This document shows, piece by piece, positions 17,857 to 27,664 of a stretch of 64,000 nt of DNA. This stretch comes from Chryseosolibacter sp964532595 (GTDB lineage: Bacteria > Bacteroidota > Bacteroidia > Cytophagales > Cyclobacteriaceae). The stretch is from positions 62,001-126,000 of the forward strand of contig CAZHIQ010000002.1 in NCBI GenBank assembly GCA_964532595.1. The letters are read 5' to 3'. The notes below the pieces were generated by a model. The model worked only from the letters and a program-made list of their open reading frames with translations, did no database searches and had not been told where the DNA came from. A program made the translations under genes and the position numbers. The number at the start of each line of letters is the position of its first letter. The stretch's first letter is position 1.

Positions 17857-19095
17857 CTAGTTAGCAATTTTCAAAGATACATCTTTGGGCCAGCACAGAT
17901 AGTTTTTTTTAACGATTTTGCTCAGCGCCCTGATATTGGGCAAATCAGAAGCCTGTGCGATATCGAGCAATTCGCCGGAGCGGGTAAGAATATTGATTTT
18001 CTCCCCCTCGGTATAGGCTTCGTTTGTGACCGACCCATAGGCGAAGAGGTAGGAGGCGTCAGCCCTCAGCGTTTGGTATTGTGCTGATATTGCCGTCCTG
18101 ATTGCCTCTACTGTGCTTTTTCGAATCGGCTCCTGCCCCAGTCGTATAGTGAAGAGTCTGCGCTCGATCAGCATACTGGCGAGCAGTGACAAAATCCGGT
18201 CGTCGTGATACCGCCACTGCTTGATAGCGCCCCAGATATCATGGTCATCGAGCGCCGCAAAGGCATGCAGTACATCGCGATTCGTCCGCAAGTCGTCGAG
18301 CGTATAGCTGTTGGCGAGAAAACGCTGAAGAGTAGGACTTCCCGCAACGTGTTCACCCGCGCGGAGCAAGGCCTGCGCGCGCTTGATGAGATTGACCAGC
18401 ATCCTTTCGGCGGCCACCGTAGTCTTGTGCAGATAGACTTGCCAGTACATGAACCGCCGGGCATTGAGAAAATTCTCTATGCTGTATATTCCGCGCTCCT
18501 GGACGACAAGTTGATCCTTGTGTACGTTGAGCATGAGCAGAATCCGGTCAACGCCAATATGACCTTCTTCGACTCCGCAAAAGAAACAGTCCCGGTTGAG
18601 GTAGTCGAGACGATCAATATCGAGCTGACTTGAAACCAGTTGGTGGAAAAACCTCCGCGAATAACTATTGCGGAAGATTTTCAGTGCGAGATCGAGCGCC
18701 CCACCCAACTGGTCATTCATCTCGTTCATCAGCAGATACGATATGCTCTCATGCCGTATTCCTGGAAGCAGACTGTTCTCCAGCGCGTGTGAAAACGGTC
18801 CATGGCCAATATCGTGCAGCAGGACCGCCAGTCGCGCCGCTTCATGCTCTTCGTCGGATATTTCAATTCCTTTGAAACGAAGCTGGTCCAACACGCGTTC
18901 CATCAATGACATGGCCCCTAATGCGTGCTGAAACCGGGTGTGAACGGCGCCCGGATAAACCAGATCGGTGACGCCCAGCTGTTTAATGTTCCTCAGGCGT
19001 TGAAACCATGGGTGCGAAATGATGTCGAAGACAAGATCACTTCTGATGTGGATGAAGCCGTAGAGCGGATCGTTGATAATTTTCTTCTTGTTCAA
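17857..19095 (-). CDS. HD domain phosphohydrolase
   Basis: A 412-residue cytosolic HD-superfamily protein resembling dNTP triphosphohydrolases such as YwfO. Metal-binding residues are visible in HTRFQHALGAMSL, LLHDIGHGPFSH and SQLDIDRLDYL, so a phosphohydrolase is expected; the substrate is unproven. The start is TTG at 19093-19095: it places the initiator before KKKIINDPLYGFI, where family members begin, and no other in-frame start lies upstream. It is first of the run leading into lpxD, and diverges from porX. Confidence 0.87.
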   Translation of the reverse strand: MNKKKIINDPLYGFIHIRSDLVFDIISHPWFQRLRNIKQLGVTDLVYPGAVHTRFQHALGAMSLMERVLDQLRFKGIEISDEEHEAARLAVLLHDIGHGPFSHALENSLLPGIRHESISYLLMNEMNDQLGGALDLALKIFRNSYSRRFFHQLVSSQLDIDRLDYLNRDCFFCGVEEGHIGVDRILLMLNVHKDQLVVQERGIYSIENFLNARRFMYWQVYLHKTTVAAERMLVNLIKRAQALLRAGEHVAGSPTLQRFLANSYTLDDLRTNRDVLHAFAALDDHDIWGAIKQWRYHDDRILSLLASMLIERRLFTIRLGQEPIRKSTVEAIRTAISAQYQTLRADASYLFAYGSVTNEAYTEGEKINILTRSGELLDIAQASDLPNIRALSKIVKKNYLCWPKDVSLKIAN

Positions 19096-19208
19096 AAGGC
19101 CGACGGTTGGTTCGTTAGGTATTCCGCCCGCCGTGGTGTCACCCCGGAAGGCGCTACAAATGTCGTCTGAAAAGCGTATATTTTATAACTTTCACAAAAA
19201 TAGCATCT

Positions 19209-20765
19209 ATGCAGCGATACAACATACTCTGGGCTGATGACGAGATCGATTTGCTGAAACCCCATATCCTTTTTCTTGAGCAACGTGGCTATGATATCAC
19301 GCCGGTAAACAACGGGGCAGAAGCTGTTGAGCTTTGTGATGACCGAAACTTTGATGTTGTTTTTCTGGATGAGCATATGCCCGGGATGTCGGGTCTCGAG
19401 GCACTTAGTCAAATAAAGAACAATCGTCCCAATCTTCCCGTGGTGATGATCACCAAGAATGAAGAGGAGCATATCATGGAGGAGGCGATCGGATCGAAAA
19501 TTGCCGACTATCTGATCAAGCCTTTGAACCCGAGCCAGATTCTTCTTTCCGTCAAGAAAATACTTGATAACAAGCGCCTGGTTACTGAAAAGACCAACCT
19601 GAACTATCAGCAGGAGTTTCGCCGTATCAGCATGGCCTTTCAGGAAGAGATGAACCATGAGGAGTGGGCGGAGATTTATAAGAAGCTGGTATACTGGGAG
19701 GTCGAAATGGACGAAAACCAGGACATGGCAGAAGTACTGGAGATGCAGAAAACCGAGGCAAACAGTAATTTTGCCCGCTTTATCATGCGCAATTACGAGT
19801 CGTGGCTCAACGATCCGAAAGCCGATCGCCCGCTGATGTCGCATCAACTAATGAAGCGCAAGATATTTCCCGAGTTGTCAGAGAATAAACCGGTCTTTGT
19901 GATTGTGATCGACAACCTTAGGTACGATCAGTGGAAGGTGATTCAACCTGTCGTCGCCGAGTATTTTACCATTGATAAGGAGGAACATTATTATTCTATT
20001 CTCCCAACGACGACCGCGTATGCCCGAAATGCGATATTTTCCGGACAGCTTCCACTGGAGATGGCCAAGAGTCATCCCGATCTTTGGGTCGGCGAAGACG
20101 TCGAGGAGGGAAAGAATAATTTTGAGGAGGAATTTCTGGCCAAACAACTTCGCCGCAACAACATCCAGGGCAAGATGTCTTATCACAAGATCAAGAATAT
20201 GGAGGAGGGAAGGAGTTTGGCGGATACGATCAACAATCTCTTCAATAACGATCTCAACGTCATTGTTTACAACTTTGTCGATATGCTATCGCACGCGCGA
20301 ACTGACATGGCAATGGTGCGTGAACTCGCACCGGATGAGTCGGCTTATCGTTCGCTGACAAAGTCGTGGTTTCTACATTCGCCTCTGATTGACATCCTGC
20401 GTAAACTCGCTGAGAAGGATGTCCGCGTTGTACTGACAACTGATCATGGTACCATTCGCGTCAAGCGCCCGTTCCGTATTGTCGGCGATCGAACGGTTAA
20501 CACCAATTTACGCTATAAGCAAGGGAAGAACCTGGGCTTTGACGGAGGTAAGGTGATGCACGTCCCCAAACCCGAGCGCCTGTTTCTGCCGCGCGTGAAC
20601 GTGTCAACATCGTACGTGTTCGCGATAGAAGATCAGTTTTTTGCATACCCGAACAACTACAATTATTACGTTAATTTCTACAAGGATACGTTCCAGCATG
20701 GCGGCGTCAGTATGGAAGAGATGATCATTCCTTTAATTTTCCTAAATTCGAAGAATGTGGTATGA
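19209..20765 (+). CDS. porX: PorX: response regulator with PglZ-type phosphatase domain
   Basis: A 518-residue two-domain protein. Residues 1-120 are a receiver domain with acidic pocket D10/D11, phosphorylation site D54 (FLDEHMPGM), T82 and K104. After a helical linker, residues from about 200 form a PglZ/alkaline-phosphatase-like domain with metal-site segments VIVIDNLRYDQW, PTTTAYARNA and TTDHGTIRV. PorX regulates the type IX secretion system, with a sensor kinase PorY encoded elsewhere; PorX proteins are reported to cleave oligonucleotides. Its last 11 bases overlap tsaE. Confidence 0.95.
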   Translation: MQRYNILWADDEIDLLKPHILFLEQRGYDITPVNNGAEAVELCDDRNFDVVFLDEHMPGMSGLEALSQIKNNRPNLPVVMITKNEEEHIMEEAIGSKIADYLIKPLNPSQILLSVKKILDNKRLVTEKTNLNYQQEFRRISMAFQEEMNHEEWAEIYKKLVYWEVEMDENQDMAEVLEMQKTEANSNFARFIMRNYESWLNDPKADRPLMSHQLMKRKIFPELSENKPVFVIVIDNLRYDQWKVIQPVVAEYFTIDKEEHYYSILPTTTAYARNAIFSGQLPLEMAKSHPDLWVGEDVEEGKNNFEEEFLAKQLRRNNIQGKMSYHKIKNMEEGRSLADTINNLFNNDLNVIVYNFVDMLSHARTDMAMVRELAPDESAYRSLTKSWFLHSPLIDILRKLAEKDVRVVLTTDHGTIRVKRPFRIVGDRTVNTNLRYKQGKNLGFDGGKVMHVPKPERLFLPRVNVSTSYVFAIEDQFFAYPNNYNYYVNFYKDTFQHGGVSMEEMIIPLIFLNSKNVV

Positions 20766-21216
20766 CGCTGATACCGGCACCTGGAGGGAGGTCGGACTGC
20801 ACGATTTGGACCAGGTGGCCGGAGAGATTCTGGAAAAGGCGGCGCCCTATAAAGTATGGCTTTTTCACGGTGAGATGGGATCGGGAAAAACGACTTTCAT
20901 TAAGAAAGTCTGTAAGAAGTTGGGGGTCAGTGACACGACGAGTAGCCCTACATTCTCGATTGTTAACGAGTATCTCGCGGCGGGTGAACGAGTCTACCAC
21001 TTTGATTTTTACCGGATCAGGAATGAGTCTGAGGCGTTTGATATCGGAAGCGAAGAGTACTTTTACTCGGGCGATCTTTGTCTCGTCGAGTGGCCAGAGA
21101 AGATTCCCTCGCTTATACCTGCTGTGCACGCCAACGTCTTTATTACGGTGCTAAACGAAAACCAGAGAACCATAGCCCTGTCTGTTCATGACGGAAAAGA
21201 AGAAAAGCGGATTTGA
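20755..21216 (+). CDS. tsaE: tRNA threonylcarbamoyladenosine synthesis ATPase TsaE
   Basis: A 153-residue ATPase required, with TsaB and TsaD, for the t6A37 modification of ANN-decoding tRNAs. The Walker A motif GEMGSGKTT is at residues 39-47; SSPTFSIVNEY and YHFDFYRI are family-specific, and LCLVEWPEKI is the Walker B-like segment. It starts at ATG 20755, 11 bases inside porX, and its last 29 bases overlap alanine dehydrogenase, giving a three-gene coupled unit. Confidence 0.94.
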   Translation: MWYDADTGTWREVGLHDLDQVAGEILEKAAPYKVWLFHGEMGSGKTTFIKKVCKKLGVSDTTSSPTFSIVNEYLAAGERVYHFDFYRIRNESEAFDIGSEEYFYSGDLCLVEWPEKIPSLIPAVHANVFITVLNENQRTIALSVHDGKEEKRI

Positions 21217-22414
21217 AGCATTGGCCACGAAGACCAGCCTCTATCCGGAAGAGAAATTACTTCGGGTAAAGAAAGGGAAGCACTCCTTTTTTATCGGACT
21301 GCCTAAAGAGATATCCCTTCAGGAGAATCGTATAAGTCTCACACCTGACGCCGTTGCATTGCTTGTAAATAACGGCCATGAAGTTTGGGTGGAAGCGAAG
21401 GCTGGGGTCGGATCGAAATTTTCGGATAAGGCCTACAGCGATGCCGGGGCAAAAATCGTGTATTCACCCGAGGAGGTTTATAAGGCGGATGTCATCCTGA
21501 AAATTGAACCCCCCACCCTGGAGGAGATAGAACTGATGCATCCGAATCAGGCCTTGATTTCAGCGCTTCAACTCGGCCACCTCAAAGTAGAATATGTGCA
21601 GGCGCTGCTCAAGAAACGTGTTACGGCGCTTGCCTATGAATTTATTGAGGACAAGGTAGGAGGTATGCCGATCATCCGTGCTATGAGTGAAATTGCGGGT
21701 GTCATGGTGATGCTGATCGCGGCCGAGCACTTGAGCACGGCTAACCACGGCAAGGGCGTGATCTTCGGAGGTATCACGGGCGTGCCTCCGACAAAAGTGA
21801 TCATCATCGGCGCAGGCACTGTGGCGGAATACGCAGCCCGCGCAGCGATTGGCCTGGGTGCGGAGGTACAGGTGTTTGATAACCATATTTACAAGCTCCG
21901 TCGTATCAAGAATATGCTCTCCCAGCAGATATATACTTCGACGATTGATACCCTGACACTGAGTCAATCGCTCGAATCGGCTGACGTTGTGATTGGAGCA
22001 CTCCGAGCAGAGAAGGGACGTGCACGCCATGTTATCTCTGAGGAGATGGTTATGCGTATGAAGAACGACTCTCTGATTATCGACCTGAGCATCGATCAGG
22101 GCGGGTGTATCGAAACCTCCGAGATTACAACGCTGAGTAAACCGGTCTTTCGAAAGCATGGCGTTATCCATTATTGCGTTCCCAACATCGCTTCGAGGGT
22201 GGCTCACACTGCAGCTACAGCGTTAAGTAACATCTTTACGCCTACTATTCTTCGCGCTGGTGAAGAAGGTGGAATCGAAGAGATGATCTTTTCGCACAAA
22301 TGGTTTATGAAGGGCGTTTACACCTACAAAGGTGGTCTGACGAACGAACACGTCGCCCGAAAATTCGGATTGAAATACAAGAATATCGAGTTATTGTTCG
22401 CAGCGCGGTTTTGA
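21188..22414 (+). CDS. ald: Alanine dehydrogenase
   Basis: A 408-residue NAD-dependent dehydrogenase of the alanine dehydrogenase / transhydrogenase alpha family, interconverting L-alanine with pyruvate and ammonia. Visible are the substrate-side PKEISLQENRISLTPDAV, a conserved YEFIEDKVGGMPIIRAMSEIAG segment (a 22-residue block near 150) and the Rossmann motif IIGAGTVAEYAARAA. It has about 35 extra N-terminal residues over the 370-residue enzyme, as in other Bacteroidetes. Start ATG 21188 lies within tsaE. Substrate assignment is by family only. Confidence 0.85.
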   Translation: MTEKKKSGFEALATKTSLYPEEKLLRVKKGKHSFFIGLPKEISLQENRISLTPDAVALLVNNGHEVWVEAKAGVGSKFSDKAYSDAGAKIVYSPEEVYKADVILKIEPPTLEEIELMHPNQALISALQLGHLKVEYVQALLKKRVTALAYEFIEDKVGGMPIIRAMSEIAGVMVMLIAAEHLSTANHGKGVIFGGITGVPPTKVIIIGAGTVAEYAARAAIGLGAEVQVFDNHIYKLRRIKNMLSQQIYTSTIDTLTLSQSLESADVVIGALRAEKGRARHVISEEMVMRMKNDSLIIDLSIDQGGCIETSEITTLSKPVFRKHGVIHYCVPNIASRVAHTAATALSNIFTPTILRAGEEGGIEEMIFSHKWFMKGVYTYKGGLTNEHVARKFGLKYKNIELLFAARF

Positions 22415-22432
22415 GTTGACTATTCAGCGGCC

Positions 22433-25069
22433 TTACAGACGGCTAAGGTTTTCTTCAAGGGCAATGATCCGCGCCTCGGCGTCCGCTTTCTTCTTTCGCT
22501 CCATTTCGACGACATGAGCTGGGGCGGAAGAAACGAATCGTTCATTGCTAAGCTTCTTATTCACTGCGGCAAGAAAGCCACGGTGGTATTCAAGTTCTTT
22601 TAGAATAGCTTCGCGTTCACGCGCTTCGTCTACCTTTCCTTCCAGAGGAATGTAGAATTCAAAAGCGCGGACCAAAAATGCAGTTCCGGACCCCTGGGGA
22701 AACTCGGGTGTAACCTCTATCGCCGACACGTTTGCTAACTTCTTGACAACGGGCCAGAAAGTGGCAGGGAGTTTATCAGCTGCCTTTACAAAGAGAGGCA
22801 GCGCTTCTTTGGGCGATAGCCCTTTTGCATTTCGGGTATTGCGTATTTCCGTTACGATTTCGAAAGCAATACGGGCCTCTTCCAACCGGCGTTTATCGGA
22901 TGCATTGGAAATCGGATACGGAGCCACGAGGATGCAGTCGTTGTCGGAGCGATCCTGTAGTTCGTGCCAGAGTTCTTCTGTGATAAAGGGCATGAAGGGG
23001 TGCAGCGCTTTCATCAGATCTTCGAAGAACGAGATGGTGCGCCCGAGTGTCTGGGCATCGATGGGTTTCCCGAAATCAGGTTTTACAATTTCGAGATACC
23101 AGGAACAGAAGTCGTCCCAGATCAGTTTGTAAATCGACAGTAGGGCATCAGAAATCCGGAATTTCTCGAAGTGGTCTTCAATTTCGGCGAGCGCTTCGTT
23201 GAACCGGTCCTGAAACCAATCGATCGCTATGCAATTTTCTTCAGGTGTAGCGGTGTCGACCGACGACCAGCCTTTTACCAGGCGGAAGGCATTCCAGATT
23301 TTGTTGGCGAAGTTGCGGCCCTGCTCAACGAGTTTCTCATCGTAGAGCAAATCATTTCCCGCCGGTGCGCTGAATAACATTCCCGTGCGGATGGCATCCG
23401 CACCATACTTAGCGATCAAATCGAGGGGGTCGGGAGAGTTTCCGAGCGACTTCGACATTTTTCGCCCTTCTTTGTCGCGAACAATCCCGGTGAGATATAC
23501 ATTCCTGAAGGGCTTTTCCCGCTGATATTCGTACCCGGCGATAATCATTCGCGCTACCCAGAAAAACAATATCTCAGGAGCTGTGACCAGGTCGTTGGTG
23601 GGGTAATAGTAATTCAGGTCTTTGTTGCCTCCGCTTTTCGGATCTGCGAAAATGTCGGTGTCGAAGACCGCGATCGGCCAGAGCCAACTTGAAAACCAGG
23701 TATCCATGACGTCCGGATCCTGTGCCAGTGAAGTAACGCTGCGGTCAGGGTACTGCTGGCGGTACAGTTCTAGTGCTTCTTCCTCTGTACGAGCCACGAC
23801 ATGATTGCCCTCTTCATCATACCACGCAGGAATACGGTGTCCCCACCACAACTGACGGGAAATACACCAGTCGTGAACGTTCTCCATCCAGTGGCGGTAG
23901 GTGTTCTTGAATTTGGGCGGTATCAGCCTCACGTCGTCGTTCATTACGTGCTCAAGCGCAGGCTTGGTGATTTCCCGCATAGCCAGGAACCACTGTAGCG
24001 ACAGGCGCGGTTCAATAACCGCATCCGTCCTCTCGGAAAACCCGACGTTCGACTGATAGTCTTCAACTTTTTCGAGGTGCCCTTTCTCCCGTAGCTCCTC
24101 AGCGATTTTCTTACGGGCGACGAATCGGTCTTCGCCTACGAAGATCTGCGCCTTTTCATTTAATGTTCCATCTTCATTCAGAATATCGATGACTTCAAGG
24201 TTGTGCTTTTGTCCAAGTTGATAGTCATTGATATCGTGAGCGGGAGTAACCTTGAGACATCCGGTCCCAAAATCCATGGCGACATACTCATCTTCGATAA
24301 TATCGATGGCTCGATTAATAAGCGGTATGATTGCACGCTTCCCCTTCAGATGGCGATACCGTTCGTCGTTGGGGTTGACACAGATCGCAGTATCGGCCAT
24401 GATAGTCTCAGGCCGTACGGTCGCAATAGTCACGTACTCGTCTTCAGCTCCTTCAATTTTATAGCGGATATAATACAACTTCGAGGCTACCTCGCGATGG
24501 ATTACTTCATCGTCCGACAGCGCTGTCTTTCCTACAGGATCCCAATTGACCATGCGGAGACCGCGATATATATATCCCTTGCGGTGAAGGTCGATGAAGA
24601 CATTGATTACCGCATCGTAGTAGTCGGGGTCCATCGTGAACTTTGTTCGCTGCCAATCGCACGATGCGCCGAGTTTCTTCAGTTGCTCCAGGATTATGCC
24701 GCCGTATTTTTCTCGCCATTCCCAGGCGTACTTCAAAAAATCTTCACGTGTGAGGTCCGACTTCTTAATGCCGCGCTCGCGCAGCATAGCAACAACCTTT
24801 GCTTCCGTCGCTATCGAGGCATGGTCGGTGCCAGGAACCCAGCAAGCTTCCTTTCCCTGCATACGTGCCCGCCGAACAAGTACATCCTGGATGGTATTGT
24901 TCAGCATGTGACCCATGTGGAGCACACCCGTGACGTTGGGAGGCGGTATTACGATGCAGTATGGCTCTTTATCGGGATTTGGTTCGGAATGGAAAAATCC
25001 TTTCTCCATCCAGTAGCGATACCATTTATCTTCAACCTCCGCAGGGTTATACTTTGTAGATAGCGACAT
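22433..25069 (-). CDS. valS: Valyl-tRNA synthetase
   Basis: An 878-residue class I aminoacyl-tRNA synthetase. The HIGH-type motif is HMGH within NVTGVLHMGHMLNN, and the KMSKS motif is in GRKMSKSLGNS. The editing domain (about 190-330), anticodon-binding region and the C-terminal coiled coil characteristic of ValRS, with many K and E residues, are all present. Complete. It follows the rRNA methyltransferase gene by 83 bases but has its own promoter in that gap. Confidence 0.97.
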   Translation of the reverse strand: MSLSTKYNPAEVEDKWYRYWMEKGFFHSEPNPDKEPYCIVIPPPNVTGVLHMGHMLNNTIQDVLVRRARMQGKEACWVPGTDHASIATEAKVVAMLRERGIKKSDLTREDFLKYAWEWREKYGGIILEQLKKLGASCDWQRTKFTMDPDYYDAVINVFIDLHRKGYIYRGLRMVNWDPVGKTALSDDEVIHREVASKLYYIRYKIEGAEDEYVTIATVRPETIMADTAICVNPNDERYRHLKGKRAIIPLINRAIDIIEDEYVAMDFGTGCLKVTPAHDINDYQLGQKHNLEVIDILNEDGTLNEKAQIFVGEDRFVARKKIAEELREKGHLEKVEDYQSNVGFSERTDAVIEPRLSLQWFLAMREITKPALEHVMNDDVRLIPPKFKNTYRHWMENVHDWCISRQLWWGHRIPAWYDEEGNHVVARTEEEALELYRQQYPDRSVTSLAQDPDVMDTWFSSWLWPIAVFDTDIFADPKSGGNKDLNYYYPTNDLVTAPEILFFWVARMIIAGYEYQREKPFRNVYLTGIVRDKEGRKMSKSLGNSPDPLDLIAKYGADAIRTGMLFSAPAGNDLLYDEKLVEQGRNFANKIWNAFRLVKGWSSVDTATPEENCIAIDWFQDRFNEALAEIEDHFEKFRISDALLSIYKLIWDDFCSWYLEIVKPDFGKPIDAQTLGRTISFFEDLMKALHPFMPFITEELWHELQDRSDNDCILVAPYPISNASDKRRLEEARIAFEIVTEIRNTRNAKGLSPKEALPLFVKAADKLPATFWPVVKKLANVSAIEVTPEFPQGSGTAFLVRAFEFYIPLEGKVDEAREREAILKELEYHRGFLAAVNKKLSNERFVSSAPAHVVEMERKKKADAEARIIALEENLSRL

Positions 25070-25087
25070 GACATGTGTTTAAGACCG

Positions 25088-25118
25088 CAAAAATAGCTGA
25101 AAAGGGTGAGCAGGGAAA
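25088..25118 (-). promoter_or_regulatory. Promoter of valS
   Basis: On the minus strand TTTC (25118-25115) is followed after exactly 19 bases by TATTTTTG (25095-25088). The -7 box is an exact TAnnTTTG match and the -33 box differs from TTTG at one base. The start codon lies 18 bases downstream of the -7 box. Confidence 0.55.
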
Positions 25119-25152
25119 GCGGATTACCGGTGGTTTGGCGATAACTGTGTAT

Positions 25153-26514
25153 TCAGTCGCGTTCCTTCATGCGGATTCTCCACTCGGCGGGGTACAAGTT
25201 ATTTACACGCGTACCCAGTGCGTTAACCCATCCCAGCGGCGTGTCCTGGAAGCGCAATAGCACGAAGCCGCGGGGCAGGCCGTCTGCCGATATCGGCTCC
25301 CGTCTCAGGAACTGAAGCGCTGCGGCATGATCGATTTCCGAGTACGGGAAAGCGTCGTGTTGCAGGTCGACCGACAGGGCAAGAGCATGCGAAGGAATGA
25401 GCTTTTCGTGCTTAACTGTAGCGACACTGATGCCTGCATTCACGACGTGCATATTCTGCATCACTTTTTCGCCCTCTTCGGCAACAGCGGCTGGCAGAAA
25501 AAAGACGCGATCGTGAAAAGCATAAAAAATCGGCTGTGTATCGGCTTTGACCCAAGTACGTAGACGATCGATGATTTTCGCTGAAGGAGTGGTGGTTTTT
25601 GGAGAAGCTCTTCGGGAATTCTTGCCAGTGGATTCGAGTTTGCGGACGGCTGACAGGAAAAAGCCTTCGCCGGTAACACGGTGGGGAAAGAAGCGATATC
25701 CGACGACGCCATCCATGTCTACCTCCTGCGCTCCCCAGTCGCTATCGACAGGTATGCGGACAAATTCAACGTCCTGCTGTTGCTGCAGCCATTTCAGATT
25801 CTCTTCATTCTCGAGCTGATTGAAGGTGCATGTGCTGTAGATCAGCAGACCTCCTTCGCGCAACGCATCCCAGGCGTCGGCGAGAATGCGTCGTTGACGA
25901 GCCGCGCACCGTTGAACAGCCTGCGCCGACCACTCGTCGATCGCAGCCTCGTCCTTGCGAAAGAGGCCCTCGCCCGAGCATGGTGCGTCGATAACCATAA
26001 TATCGAAAAATCCCGGCAGTCGTTGGAAATCAGCAGGATCATTGTTGGTTACAACGCAATTCGCATAACCCCATTTCTGGATATTCTCTGCCAGTACGGT
26101 GGCTCTTGAACGGATAACTTCATTTGCCACAACTAATCCTTTCCCGTTTAATAGGGCAAGCAGGTGCGTCGACTTTCCCCCGGGTGATGCGCACAAATCG
26201 AGGACGTTTGGGGGATGCCCGGCGTTGTCAAAAGTCCCAAAAGCTTGTTCAAGGAACATTGAGCTCGCCTCCTGCACATAGTAGGTGCCAGCGTGAAACA
26301 AGGGGTCGAGCGTAAACACTGGGCGATTGCCCAGGTATTTGCCCCATCGACTCCAGGGTACCTTACGTTCCTGGTTCCAGGGATGTTTTTTTAAAGGATG
26401 CACTCGCAAGCTGACCGGGGGTGATTCCTCCAGGAGACTGGAAAAGAGATCCTTCGACTCTTCACCGAGCTGTGCATAAATCATTTGCTGAAAGGGCTCG
26501 GGCAGTTCCTTCAT
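25153..26514 (-). CDS. rRNA (cytosine-C5-) methyltransferase, RsmF/NOL1-NOP2-Sun family
   Basis: A 453-residue SAM-dependent RNA m5C methyltransferase. The SAM-binding region LDLCASPGGKSTHLLAL is near 107-123; the two catalytic cysteines lie in IDAPCSGEG and YSTCTFNQLENE. The C-terminal 120 residues form an extra domain as in RsmF/YebU, ending with GWVNALGTRVNNLYPAEWRIR. It most likely modifies 16S rRNA; the exact position cannot be told from sequence. Confidence 0.88.
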   Translation of the reverse strand: MKELPEPFQQMIYAQLGEESKDLFSSLLEESPPVSLRVHPLKKHPWNQERKVPWSRWGKYLGNRPVFTLDPLFHAGTYYVQEASSMFLEQAFGTFDNAGHPPNVLDLCASPGGKSTHLLALLNGKGLVVANEVIRSRATVLAENIQKWGYANCVVTNNDPADFQRLPGFFDIMVIDAPCSGEGLFRKDEAAIDEWSAQAVQRCAARQRRILADAWDALREGGLLIYSTCTFNQLENEENLKWLQQQQDVEFVRIPVDSDWGAQEVDMDGVVGYRFFPHRVTGEGFFLSAVRKLESTGKNSRRASPKTTTPSAKIIDRLRTWVKADTQPIFYAFHDRVFFLPAAVAEEGEKVMQNMHVVNAGISVATVKHEKLIPSHALALSVDLQHDAFPYSEIDHAAALQFLRREPISADGLPRGFVLLRFQDTPLGWVNALGTRVNNLYPAEWRIRMKERD

Positions 26515-26533
26515 AGGGCGAGCGTGAATCCTG

Positions 26534-26562
26534 CAAAGTTAATGTTTGCTGTATGTGACAAA
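26534..26562 (-). promoter_or_regulatory. Candidate promoter of the rRNA methyltransferase gene
   Basis: On the minus strand TTTG (26562-26559) and TAACTTTG (26541-26534) are separated by 17 bases, two short of the ideal spacing. The -7 box is an exact match and lies 19 bases upstream of the ATG. Confidence 0.45.
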
Positions 26563-26747
26563 AAGAATATATCTTCCTTTATGATTTTGGCAAATGACCC
26601 GCGGTTGGAGGGCTGATTCCTGTGGAAGCGGGATCCGATTATCCAATTCAAGCCTGCCATTTGGCGTGTTTGCGCCGTTTACACCGGCTTTGGGGATGCA
26701 ATGGAAAGTGATTCCTGGTGATTCCGATGTCCTAACTCAGTACTGCG

Positions 26748-27611
26748 ATGATTACTCTTGATCCTGCACAACTCAAGCCTTCGGAGTTCCATGGTTGGTT
26801 TCTCGGCGCCGTTATTCCGCGTCCTATCGCACTGGTTAGCTCCCAGGACGAGGATGGAAATGTTAATCTTAGTCCCTTTAGTTTTTTTAACTGCTTTGGC
26901 GTTAACCCTCCAATTCTTGTATTCTCTCCGTCAAGACGCGGACGCGATAACACTACCAAGCATACTTACGAAAACCTTCGAGAAGTTCCGGAGGCGGTGG
27001 TTCACATAGTGAATTATTCGATAGTCCAGCAGGCGTCGTTAGCGAGTACTGATTATCCCCGGGATACCGATGAGTTTCTCAAGGCGGGGTTCACGCCTGT
27101 TGCATCCCATCGGGTGAAACCTCCCCGGGTGCAGGAAGCGCCGGTCGCTATGGAATGTGAGGTCGTTGATATTATTCCAACGGGGGAGGGCGGAGGAGCC
27201 GGCAATCTCGTTATATGCAAAGTGGTTTTGATGCATGTCAGCGAGCATGTTGTTGGGCAGAATGGACGAATCGACCCCTTCAAATTGGACGCAGTAGCAC
27301 GCCTTGGGCAGGATTGGTACTGCAGAGTGACGGGCGAAACAATTTTTGCAGTGCCCAGGCCTAACGTGGTCATGGGTATGGGTATTGATCAATTGCCGGT
27401 TGACGTTCGCACCAGTGCTGTGCTTACCGGAAATGAATTGGCGCAGTTGGCGCTGGTAGAAGAGATTCCGGCCGTGGATCCGATGTTTGACGAGCCCCGG
27501 TTGTCAGGAGCTTCGGCTGCAGGCAAACAAGCGCTGCATATACTGGCGCGGGATCTTGTACGCGAGGGCAATATCGAGGCAGCCTGGCAAGTTCTGCTCC
27601 GATCGGAATAA
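26748..27611 (+). CDS. Flavin reductase family (FMN-binding) protein
   Basis: A 287-residue protein with the split-barrel FMN-binding fold of the flavin reductase / DIM6-NTAB group: GAVIPRPIALVSSQDEDGNVNLSPFSFFN-type start, split here as IPRPIALVSSQ and NLSPFSFFNCF, then AVHIVNY and the MECEVVDI strand. Residues 205-287 form a C-terminal tail beyond the barrel. Such proteins reduce flavins or bind FMN as oxidoreductases; the substrate is unknown. The 233-base gap upstream shows no clear promoter. Its stop codon overlaps the terminator of the convergent pdhB gene. Confidence 0.8.
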   Translation: MITLDPAQLKPSEFHGWFLGAVIPRPIALVSSQDEDGNVNLSPFSFFNCFGVNPPILVFSPSRRGRDNTTKHTYENLREVPEAVVHIVNYSIVQQASLASTDYPRDTDEFLKAGFTPVASHRVKPPRVQEAPVAMECEVVDIIPTGEGGGAGNLVICKVVLMHVSEHVVGQNGRIDPFKLDAVARLGQDWYCRVTGETIFAVPRPNVVMGMGIDQLPVDVRTSAVLTGNELAQLALVEEIPAVDPMFDEPRLSGASAAGKQALHILARDLVREGNIEAAWQVLLRSE

Positions 27612-27646
27612 AAAAAGGTGCACACCAGCAGGACCAATGTGCACCT
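27610..27646 (-). terminator. Rho-independent terminator after pdhB
   Basis: On the minus strand a 9-bp perfect stem (AGGTGCACA / TGTGCACCT, 27616-27624 with 27638-27646) with a 13-base loop is followed by seven T. It lies directly after the pdhB stop and overlaps the stop codon of the flavin reductase gene. Confidence 0.8.
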
Positions 27647-27664
27647 CGTTTAAACCAGTTCTTG

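Noticed and set aside
19209..20765. PglZ domain as part of a phage-defence (BREX/Pgl) system
   Set aside because: It is fused to an intact N-terminal receiver domain as in PorX, and none of the BREX genes (pglX, brxC, brxL, brxA/B) is nearby.
24203..25063. Long rightward open frame of 286 codons opposite valS
   Set aside because: It lies wholly antisense to the clearly coding valS, and its translation shows no domain or signal; the same applies to long antisense frames at 19092-19847 and 21560-22207.
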